This document shows, piece after piece, positions 55,631 through 64,000 of a stretch of DNA of 64,000 bases (the first letter of the stretch is position 1; every line of letters begins with the position of its first letter). Below the pieces are notes generated by a model. That model had not been told where the DNA came from, ran no database searches, and saw only the letters and a list, made by a program, of their open reading frames with translations. The stretch covers positions 25,408,084 through 25,472,083 of the forward strand of contig CM022947.1 of assembly GCA_012931725.1 (NCBI GenBank), read 5' to 3'. The position numbers and the translations under genes are program-made. The stretch is from Litsea cubeba. Taxonomy: Eukaryota > Streptophyta > Magnoliopsida > Laurales > Lauraceae.

Positions 55631-56330
55631 GGAAAGCTGGAATAGAGCTTGACCCCATAAAAGTCAAAGCCATTCTAGAAATGCCCTCTCCAAGAACCTT
55701 GAGAGAACTCAAAGGGCTTCAAGGGAGATTGGCCTACATCAGACGGTTCATCTCCAATCTTTCAGGGAAATGCCGTCCATTCTCCCGATTGATGAAAAAA
55801 GGTGTAAACTTTGTTTGGGATGCTGACTGTGAAGCTGCTTTCCAAGACATCAAGTCATACCTGACAAAACCTCCAGTGTTAGTTGCTCCTACCACTGGAA
55901 AACCATTCATCTTGTACACAAGAGCCCTTGATCACTCTTTGGGAGCTCTGCTTGCGTAAGAAAATGATCAAAGAAAAGAAGCTGCTCTATATTACCTCAG
56001 CCGCATGCTAGTAGGTGCAGAGCATCGCTACTCTCCAGTCGAAAAAGAATGTCTTGCAGTGATGTTCGCCGTACAAAAGCTGCGTCACTACTTGCTTTCC
56101 AACACAGTATACCTGGTCTCGAAGGGTCAACCTCTTGAAGGTCCTTGTCACAAAGGCAGGTTCTCTCAATGCTCGACTGACAAAATGGTCCATCCTTCTG
56201 TCACAATTTGATATTAGGTATGTACCACAAAAAGCAATCAAAGGGCAAGCTCTAGCGGACTTCCTCGCAGAGCATCCATTGCCTAAAGATTCTCCGCTCA
56301 GAGATGATCTCCCAGACGAACCAGTCTACA
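55631..56330 (+). pseudogene. First RNase H domain and connector, degenerate
   Basis: The RT-RNase H connector is DADCEAAFQDIKSYL, then ILYTRALDHSLGALLA (the first catalytic Asp is replaced by Thr), YSPVEKECLAVMFAVQKLRHYL, and after a frameshift LTKWSILLSQFDIRYVPQKA. A TAA lies at 55957-55959. A degenerate first RNase H alongside a second one is the known Tat arrangement. Confidence 0.8.
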
Positions 56331-56780
56331 ATGTGGAGACTTTCTCACAAAGTGCCTCCTGGGACATGTACTTTGACAGTGCAACCAGGACAAATGAAAA
56401 AAGACAGCTGATCTCGGGAGTTGGCATCCTCTTTGTTAGCCCCGACAAATACATGATTCCACACGCTTTCTCGCTACTGGAACCATGCACAAATAATGCA
56501 GCTGAATATCAAGCTCTGATCTTAGGATTGGAACTCGCCATCGAATCCGGTATCACCATGCTGGAAGTCTTTGGAGACTCTCAACTGATCGTCAACCAGA
56601 TGAATCAGAAATTTGAAGTCAGGAAGCCAGATTTGTTGCCTTACTACAACAAAGCACAATCGCTTCTGCAAAAGTTTGACATCTGTCACATCACCCACAT
56701 TCATAGAGGTGAAAACATACGTGCAGATGCCCTAGCCGGACTTGCCGCATCCATGGCAATCCAGGAAGGGGAAAACATGC
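56331..56780 (+). pseudogene. Second, archaeal-type RNase H domain (aRNH)
   Basis: Catalytic residues are in place: Asp in YFDSA (56375), Glu in NNAAEYQAL (56504), Asp in VFGDSQLI (56576) and Asp in IRADALAGLA (56726). This domain is diagnostic of the Tat lineage. Confidence 0.9.
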
Positions 56781-58161
56781 AAATCACAGTGTGCGAAAGA
56801 AGAATCCTTCCTCCTCTTAACACACACCAAGCAGTGGCTGAATGCCACCAAGTGGTCGGAAGTCGGATTTCAATCCTTCAAACTTCAATCGGCGACTGGA
56901 GGGATCCATTCATTGATTACATTATGTTCGGAATCCTACCTGAAGATCCAAAAGAACGGGTAAACACCCAAAAGCGAACCCCAAGCTTTCATTTCGATAT
57001 TCCTTCAAAAATCCTTTATAGGAAATCCTTCAACGGAGTACTTCTACGCTGCTTGTCACAACAAGAGGCTGAAGAAACACTCAAAGAAGTTCATGCTGGT
57101 CTTTGCGGAGCTCATCAGGCTGGACCTAAGCTCTATGATCAGATAAAAAGGCTAGGATATTACTGGCCTACCATGGTAGCTGATGCAATGCAATTTGCTA
57201 AATGCCAAGTTCATGGAGATTACATTCACATGCCTCCAGAATGGCTGCATCCTACAGCGATCTCATGGCCTTTCGAAGCCTGGGTATGGACATCATAGGC
57301 CCTATTTATCCCCCTTCGAGCAAAGGTCATCGCTTCATCTTCGCCGCTACGGATTATTTCTCCAAGTGGTCAGAAGCATTTGCGCTTAACGAAATGAAGA
57401 CCTCATCAGTCCTTCAGTTCCTGCGCACCAACATCATTTGTCGTTTCGGCATACCCAAAAGATTCGTCCATGATAACGGACCACAGTTCCGGGATCATCG
57501 ATTCTACAGGTTCTGCGACAAATACAAAATCCAAAGCTGTCCTTCGATTCCATACAATCCGGCAACAAATGGGTTAGCAGAAGCTTTCAACAAGACACTC
57601 TGCAAAATCCTTAAAAAAATGGTCTCTAGTCACAAAAGAGACTGGAGCGACAAAATGTCTGAAGCTTTGTGGGCCTATCGAACCACCGTTCGAGGACCAA
57701 CCCATAGCACACCATTCTCCTTGGTCTATGGATGCGAAGCTGTCGTACCCTTGGAAGTACAAATTCCTTCCTTGAGGGTATCCTTGCAAAATGACATGAC
57801 TCAAGAAAGCAATGTCAAATTGCGACTCCATGAGTTGAACAATCTCGATGAGAGACGGCTCGAAGCTCAACAAAGCATTGAACTTTACTAAGCACGCATG
57901 GCAGGAACTTTCGATAAAAAGGTCAGGCAACGCGCCTACAAAAAGAGTGACTTGGTTTTTGCGGTAAAAAGACCAATGGTCTTCGCTCACAAGTCCAAAG
58001 GCAAATTTGAGCCAAAATGGGAGGGACCCTACGTCATCGACAAGGTTTTCTCTAATGGCGCATACGCACCCCTAAACATGGAAGGTGACAGATGTATGCT
58101 GCCCATCAACGGCAAGTATTTTAAAGCGGTATTACCCTTGAAGACTTACCCAACTGTGTAA
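56781..58161 (+). pseudogene. Integrase of the Tat element, broken
   Basis: The zinc-binding region at 57085-57225 (AGLCGAHQAGPKLYDQIKRL, YYWPTMVADAM) lacks about four residues including the first Cys of the CxxC pair. The core has Asp at 57289 (LGMDIIGPI), Asp at 57472 (VHDNGPQF) and Glu at 57580 (NGLAEAFNK), with a frameshift near 57270. There is a TAA at 57889-57891, then a C-terminal segment (FEPKWEGPYVIDKVFSNGAY) ending at 58161. Confidence 0.9.
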
Positions 58162-58500
58162 GAGCAATTCCTGTATGGCCAAAACCGGTTTCCAGGTACA
58201 TGCTCGCTAAACCCACCCTTTTTTTAGAATTTTCATATCAAATGTTGAAATTTCTAGAAATTTAAAACAATGCTTACTTTCATCGTTTCATTGTTCAAAA
58301 AAAAAATATCCAAGTTTAGGAACATTTCCCTAACTTGACCAAAATTTTCAACCCTTGAACCCAAAATTCATGGTTTGAAACAAAATCCGGATTCAAGGAT
58401 TTCCACCCTAGTCCACCCTGCCTTTTACCGCCAAAATGGTTTTAGATCAAAACTTATGACCCTCGTGTCTTTAAACAAAAAAAAAAGGTTTTTCAAAAAA
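58162..58500. other. Spacer after integrase
   Basis: AT-rich 3' non-coding DNA with no feature seen. Confidence 0.5.
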
Positions 58501-58893
58501 CCGCGAGGAAGCGACGCTTAGTCGATACTCGCACAAATCGGAAGTATATGAACCATGTTCGACACTTCCAAAATCGCAGGGAAGCGACATTTCGTCGATA
58601 CTTGCAAAATCCAAAACCATGGAGACGCAACATTTCAGTTGATATCCATAACCCAAAGGTTCGAGAAAACCACAAATTTCAAAAATCATGGGGAAACGAC
58701 ATCAAGTCAGTACCCGCAAAATCAAAATTTTTGAAAAGCAAGGATGCGACATTCCATCGATACTTGCACCCAAATCCGCGAGGATGCGACATTTCATCGA
58801 TACTCGCAACCGAATGAGTAAGGATGCGACATTCCATCGATACTTGCAAGAACATTTAGCAGGGAGGCGACCTTTAGTCGATACTTGCATTTT
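58501..58893 (+). repeat. 3' minisatellite A (GCGACATT...TCGATACTTGCA)
   Basis: About eight degenerate units built around ATGCGACATTCCATCGATAC TTGCA, at about 58508, 58582, 58622, 58691, 58745, 58792, 58823 and 58863, spaced 30-75 bp. Confidence 0.85.
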
Positions 58894-58904
58894 TGAAAAC
58901 CAAA

Positions 58905-59235
58905 CCGGCTATAAATGCCATCAAAACAGGCTATAAATGCCACAAACCGGCTATCAATGCCACCAAAACAAAACCGGCTATCAATGCCACAAACAAAAAA
59001 CTTGGATTTCAAAAAAAACCGGCTATCAATGCCACCAAAACAAAACAGGCTATCAATGCCACAAAAAACCGGCTATAGATGCCACAAAACAAACCGGCTA
59101 TCAATGCCACCAAAACTGGCTATAGATGCCACAAAAAAAAAAAAAACTCGGCTATCAATGCCACAAGAAAAGCTGGCTCTCATGCCAAAATTGGCTTCTA
59201 TGCCACAAACAAAAACTTGGCTTCCATGCCAAAAC
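58905..59235 (+). repeat. 3' minisatellite B (CGGCTATCAATGCCA)
   Basis: A dozen or more units of CGGCTATCAATGCCA separated by A-rich spacers, about 20-30 bp per unit, degrading to GGCTTCCATGCCA at the right end. Related to the LTR microrepeat at 46388-46470. Confidence 0.95.
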
Positions 59236-59570
59236 AATCATTTGACAAAAGATTTTCACAAAATGACAACCTTTTGATCAAATCCCATTTAGCAATTACT
59301 TTTATCACAAAAAGATTCAAGTGAGCGTAGGGATAACAAAACAAAAAAAAAGAAGAGCATCCCATTTAGCAATTAATTTTATCACAAAAAGATTCAAGTG
59401 AGCGTAGGGATAACAAAAAAGAGTACTAAAAAAAATATACATGTGGTACCAAAAAAAAAAAGAGAAAGTGTTCACAAGCACTACAAAAAAAAATAATAAG
59501 TGCCAAAAAAATACAAGTGGTACCAAAAAAGAGAGAAGGATGGTTTCTGTTAAAAAAAATATACAGGAGC
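59236..59570 (+). repeat. A-rich region with a 65-bp direct repeat
   Basis: CCCATTTAGCAATTA...GTGAGCGTAGGGATAACAAA occurs at about 59283-59341 and 59360-59418. The rest is A-rich. Confidence 0.8.
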
Positions 59571-62500
59571 TCAATAAAAAATGGTCTCCGGCCAAGAGTT
59601 CAGCTCCTCAAGCAAACTTTTAGCCTCAGCCGTCAAGGATTCCAAGGCACGCTTCTTTAGGAATTTGCCATGAGATGCTGGAGTGGGCTGTACCCCTTCT
59701 TTCGCACCAGGAATCTTATCCCGAGCAGTTTGCCATCGTTCGCTTTCTTCAGATTTCCTTTTAAGAACTTGATTGGCATCTGCAACCCGGTGAATCAGAG
59801 CAGTCTCCCTTTCACGAGCCTCTGTTATTGCAGTCCACTTGGCAGCGACTTGTGCCTGCAGATGCTCAAGACGTCTCCTGGCCTCATCGACCTCCCTATC
59901 AAGGATGTTCAGGTCATGAGTCAGCCCAATGATGTTTAGCTCTTCAAAGTTCTTCTCTCGGACTACCTGCTTCCTGCTTTCTGTAGCCTCATTCAGGTTA
60001 GACTGAGCCATATTCGCAGGGTCCAGGAACATCTCCTTGAAGAACTGATCATCAGGAAAACCAATGGTCTCAAACCACCTGTCACCCAGCTCAATGATCC
60101 TATCAACGATCGCCCTGGCACTTGTGACATCTAGACCAGCCTCTTCAGCATCACCAGAATCTCACGCACATGCTGGATCATCCCAAATCCGGCATCTAAG
60201 TGCCCTGAAAGCAGAGTCTCAATCCAAGAGCTCAGAACTCGCACCACCACCTTCTTCGCAAAAAGAAGAGATGGCCCAGCTGAAGATTCGCCCAACTCCG
60301 TTGGTAGGCCGCTCATATGATCATCTGTTGGAAGAGTAACAAAAGAACTCTTTCCAGTTGAAGCTGCTCCTGCTCGGGAAGGAATCTCAGCACGAGGTAT
60401 CTCCTCAACATTGTCAGAACTGGTCCCAGGAGCCTCTACCTCTGGATCAACCTCTGGCATCCCTTGCTCTGGTTCTGAAGGAAGCGATGGACCCTCCTCT
60501 GTCACTTCAAAACCTGCCAAAGAAACACAAAAAGGTACGAATATGATCCTGTTTGAAAATAATTATCAGGGTTATAACTTCAAAATACCTTCTTCGACGA
60601 CTGGCGGAACACTTTCCTCCTCCATGAACTCATTGGAAGCATCATCAACATTTGCGTCCATCGAGGGTTCAAAGTCATCGGAATCCTGTGGCAAGTCAGC
60701 TGGCAAGAAATGTGTTAGCAAACCAAGTCACAGACAAAAAAAAGAAGAAGAAAAAAAAAGGAAGTCATACCAATTGGAGATTCTGGATTCACTCCAGAGT
60801 CCCTCGGTTCTTCTTCAGGTGCCTCGACAGGATCCGTCACCAAGTCTTCCTCTGCTAAAAAAAAAAAGAAAAGCAGAAACAAGAAGCAAATCAGAACATG
60901 GAAAAAAAATCCCATGAAAAGAAATGGAAAGAGAAAAAGGAAGAATCATACCTTCACCGATGGTCTCTTCTTCTCGGCTTCTCTTCTCTGGAGGCTCGTC
61001 AGCATCCACTGGCACATCCTCATTGATAGTAAGAGGAGCTTCCAAGTCAGGAGAGTCCTCATGCTGCCCCTTGCTGCGATGATGACTCCTCCTCCTCTTA
61101 CTCCTGCGGGCTCGCTTCTTAGACGAACCTGCCCCGCTGTCAGAGTCAGGTTTCCCACTTGACTCCTCACTGGATGGTCTACTCTTGCCAGTAGACTCCA
61201 CGGAAGCTTGCCTCTGTGCCGCTTGCATCCAAGCGCCAAGTTCGCTTCCTCCTGTTCTAGCTGCTCTAAAGCCTCATCAGGTATTTCTCGAACAGCTTCA
61301 GAACCAATGATGCCCTGGTCACCGAGAAAGCCTATCTTGTGCTTCTCTCCAGAAAGGAAGGCCCAAACTTCCCCTCGCCGGATGCCATCCGACTTTCCAA
61401 GGCCCTTTCCAGATGCCAGCTTCACATCAAGCTCCTTCTTGGAAAGCCCCCGATATGCCGAAAAGCTCTCCGCGAACTACTTCGCAAAGCCGGCAATCCG
61501 GGAAGTCAGCAACACAGGATAAGAAATCATGGCTGTAGTGTCTTCAGCACTATAGAAAGCCCATGCATTTTTCCCGTCCTGTAAGCCTCCAAAGCGCTTC
61601 ACCATGCTTGAAGGCGCTCCAACAACGCCTTGAGAAAAGCCCAGCTGCAAAGCAAAGCGAGAGGGTACATACGGCTGGATGTCGACGAAAAGATGTCTAC
61701 GGTACACCATCGTGCCGACACGTATGCTGAAAAGCCACTCTCTCTCTCTGCATTCGTTAAGGAATAATGCCTTCCCGACCCCGCCCTGGTAGAGTCTCGG
61801 GAGGCACCAAAATCAAAAGCCTTCTTCCGCAACTCCGGAGAAAGCTTCACTGAAGACTGCCCCATCTCGACGTCCCTGAACCGTCGGATCCTCATGCGGG
61901 CAAACAAAAGTGATTCAGACACGGCTTTGCCCTTAGCCAGTCGAATCATGAGAGGATCATCATCCTGTGCAGCACCCAGCCGGTGGAAGCCAGGACAGTG
62001 GTATACATACCACGAATAAAAGATGTGGGCTGAAAATACCCTATTCATGGGAAGCCCAAGCCGAACCAAAAAAGCAGCAGCCTGTAGTTCGGTACACAGG
62101 TAGGAGTAAAGAGCTGGCACCAAAGCAAGCTGCTCTCCAAACGTCATCTGACAAGCCGGAAAAATACAATGCGGCCTGATGTGCGTTCCATCTCCTCCAG
62201 CAAAAATAGCCTCACCAAGCCAATAAGTGAGGTAAATAGCGAGATCTCTCTGCAGTGCAATGTCAGTACATATGGCGTTTGTACTGGCACAGAAATCTCT
62301 CAACTCTTCTTGCATGGCCAAGATCTTCCTTGAACTTGGATCCTGAGCTCCGGCTTCTTGGGTCACGCTATCAGAAGACTCCCTGCTATCAAAAAAGTTA
62401 GGGAATGAAGAGCTAGAACTCTTCCAACTGCTGGATCTAACTTTCAAACCCTCCTTCTCCTTCAAAAAATCATAGAAGGCGACGAGCTGAAAGTACAGAA

Positions 62501-63460
62501 GCCTAAACTCCTCAGACTGCCCCTCGAGGACGCTGTCAATCGGCATAAACTCCTCATAGAGTTTGCCGAGGATGGGCAATCCAGTAATGACGCTCAGCTC
62601 CTTCAAAGAAAAACCAATCTCACCATTCGTCACAACGAAGGTATTGGTTTGTGGGAGGAATGATTCCAGCATAGCCATGAAGGCCTCGTCGGAAAAGATC
62701 ACGGTCTCCCTAAAGGCGCGGACCGCATCAAAAATCCCGGCTTCCTTCAAAACGGCGCCACCAATCAGCAGGACGCGATCAGTCCACGACTTCCACTCGG
62801 AGTCAGCATTGAAACGGCCACGAAGTCGAAAAGGCTTGATCCAATTGCTGCCGTCACCGCTGAAAATACCAAGGCCCACCGGTCTCAAATCGACCGATGG
62901 ATAATCAGAGCCCTGGTAGCCGCTGGATGGCATCAACAGGTCCATGTCAACAGGCGACCTCTCCGTATATCCAGGAGAACCGCCAATAAAAACCCCGGTC
63001 TTGATTACATTTGTCATTCTCACCCAGCTTGGAGGATCTTCCCTCTTAGAGCACGTGGGGGTAAGGCTCAGAATCGAGACGGTGCGATCAAACGTCGACC
63101 GGGTAACAATAGTCTTCTTCTCACCATCTGCTGTGAAAGAAAACGGAAAACACCTCCTCTGGTATGTCATGTCATCAGGGACTGCATCACCAAAGAAGAA
63201 GGTAGGCTTAGGCAAAACGCTCTGATCTTCCATCACCCATGGACGACTGCTTACCATGATCTTATAGAATTCCTCTCCCTTGAGAGTGATGATTCGCTGC
63301 CTCATCTCATCTCTGTTGAGGGAGTCGCACTCTTCCAGATTTCTCTCAACATACTGGACCTTCTCAAAAGCCTGCTGAACGGCCGGATTAGAAGATCTAG
63401 AAGATCGACGAGGTACGCTTGTAGCAGGCTCTTTACCCTTGTTCGTTCTAGAGGAACCAC
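59571..63460 (-). pseudogene. Antisense multi-exon gene with plant mobile domain, inside the Tat element
   Basis: On the minus strand a large exon starts after acceptor TTTTCAG at 63460 and encodes an aminotransferase-like plant mobile domain (PMD; for example FVVTNGEIGFSLKELSVITG at about 62640-62580), followed by a basic then acidic tail, ending at donor GTATGA (60951). Short exons follow at 60854-60771 (84 bp) and 60699-60589 (111 bp), each with AG/GTAT borders and phase 1 at both ends, and a last exon from 60513 encoding a coiled coil (LDREVDEARRRLEHLQAQVA) with a stop at 59571. Frameshifts near 61710, 61220 and 60150 and a TAG near 61478 break it. PMD proteins in Arabidopsis (MAIN/MAIL) act in transposon silencing; antisense PMD genes are known in Tat elements. 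Function here unknown. Confidence 0.8.
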
Positions 63461-63600
63461 CTGAAAAGGATGGAAAAGAAAAAGATCAAACATCAAAATG
63501 ACAGAATCTCGCTAAAAAAAAATCTAGCGAAATTTTGACATGATGACGGGGCAATTCCGAAGAAAAATAACTATCCCGAAAGAAATAGAAAGCTCGAAGA
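63461..63600 (-). other. Intron or 5' leader of the antisense gene
   Basis: A pyrimidine-rich tract (CTTTTTCTTTTCCATCC) precedes the acceptor at 63461. No earlier coding exon was found in the window. Confidence 0.4.
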
Positions 63601-63601
63601 T

Positions 63602-63695
63602 GGGCTCAACATCGCTGCGAGCTCCGAAACTCCAAACTTTCGAAACCTCAAAGTCTCCGCAAAATCAGGAAGGGCTCAACATCGCTGCGAGCTCC
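63602..63695 (-). repeat. Two copies of the GGGCTCAACATCGCTGCGAG leader motif
   Basis: Exact copies at 63602-63625 and 63672-63695, 70 bp apart. On the minus strand they read GCTCGCAGCGATGTTGAGCC upstream of the antisense gene, matching the GCTTGCAGAAATGTTGAGCC core of the sense leader array. Confidence 0.85.
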
Positions 63696-63789
63696 AAATT
63701 CCTAAAATTGCGAAAACTTTCAGGTATGCTATCACATCATGCTACAAATTTAATTTGCAATTGAATGCATACATGAACATCTAGGTTTG

Positions 63790-63960
63790 CCAAAAAAAAA
63801 AAGGTGCATTATCATGATGAGCAAAAGAAAAAAAAAAGAAAAGAAACTTTCTAAAAAAAAAAAGAGGGGAAAGAAAACAAAAAAAAAGAAAAGAAACTTT
63901 CTTGAAAAAAAAGGAGGGAAAGAAAACAAAAAAAAAGAAAAAAGAAGAAAAAAAAGGGGA
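63790..63960. repeat. A/G-rich low-complexity tandem repeat
   Basis: About two and a half units of GAAAAGAAACTTTCT plus A-runs and GGGAAAGAAAACAAAAAA. It resembles the homopolymer tracts of the sense leader. Confidence 0.8.
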
Positions 63961-64000
63961 TGGCCCACAGGCCACGTGGCCGTACAGCCAGATCCGTACG

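Larger units (their letters stand above)
44201..64000 (+). mobile_element. Tat-lineage Ty3/Gypsy LTR retrotransposon with antisense gene, plus-strand copy
   Basis: It begins TGTTGACACC at 44201 and still continues at the right edge, so it exceeds 19.8 kb. Order: 2.66-kb LTR, primer-binding site, tandem leader array, gag, acidic spacer, protease, G-patch, reverse transcriptase, RNase H, second (archaeal-type) RNase H, integrase, two minisatellites, and a minus-strand multi-exon gene. A second RNase H, giant size, tandem repeats in non-coding parts and antisense extra genes are all known from Tat/Ogre elements. All genes are broken. Confidence 0.93.

Noticed and set aside
58905..59235. Regularly spaced short repeats resembling a CRISPR array
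   Set aside because: Spacers are A-rich and not unique, units degrade gradually, and the array lies inside a plant retrotransposon. It is a minisatellite.
44201..64000. Integrated plant pararetrovirus (caulimovirid) as the source of the RT and RNase H
   Set aside because: LTRs, integrase, Retrotrans_gag and the archaeal-type second RNase H identify a Tat Ty3/Gypsy element. No movement protein or coat-protein pattern was seen.

Overview
The window is plant nuclear DNA, almost certainly from an angiosperm. It carries a DYW-type pentatricopeptide-repeat (PPR) gene, a p24 cargo-receptor gene with GT-AG introns, and several families of plant LTR retrotransposons and hAT transposons. The expanded introns and heavy transposon load suit a TE-rich genome such as a magnoliid, but that placement is a weak inference. 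I find only two apparently intact host genes: an OTP86-like (At3g63370-type) chloroplast RNA-editing PPR gene (+, 9559-12450) and a p24-beta gene (-, four exons spread over 39204-23624). Both were read directly; the four p24 exons join into a 216-residue frame.

Layout, left to right. 1-6957: 5' part of a large Tat-lineage Ty3/Gypsy element on the minus strand (LTR, primer-binding site, an 11-unit tandem array, start of gag), running off the left edge. 7652-9095: a candidate inverted-repeat DNA element with repeated 18-bp palindromes and a captured fragment of lipoamide dehydrogenase. 9559-12450: the PPR gene. 13740-17864: a complete non-autonomous LTR element of TR-GAG type with internal minisatellites. 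19164-22997: a decayed hAT element with a ZMYM1-like transposase, apparently inserted into an open reading frame. 23624-39204: the p24 gene. Its intron 3 (9.6 kb) holds a TSD-flanked Ty3/Gypsy chromovirus with LTRs of only 100 bp. Intron 2 holds a gibberellin 20-oxidase fragment and an LTR-like block. Intron 1 holds two hAT-type MITEs. 39400-44200: LTR-like debris. 44201-64000: a second, plus-strand copy of the Tat element, running off the right edge, with gag, protease, G-patch, reverse transcriptase, two RNase H domains, integrase, two 3' minisatellites and a multi-exon antisense gene with a plant mobile domain.

Most transposon genes are broken by stops and frameshifts. In the intronic Gypsy element all six in-frame stops are of a kind a single C-to-T change can make, as expected of old methylated DNA. 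The most unusual signals are in the Tat family. A leader motif is repeated upstream of both the sense gag gene and the antisense gene, in the same orientation relative to each. A second motif is shared between the LTR and the 3' minisatellite. The two copies have amplified the same leader repeat with different unit lengths.
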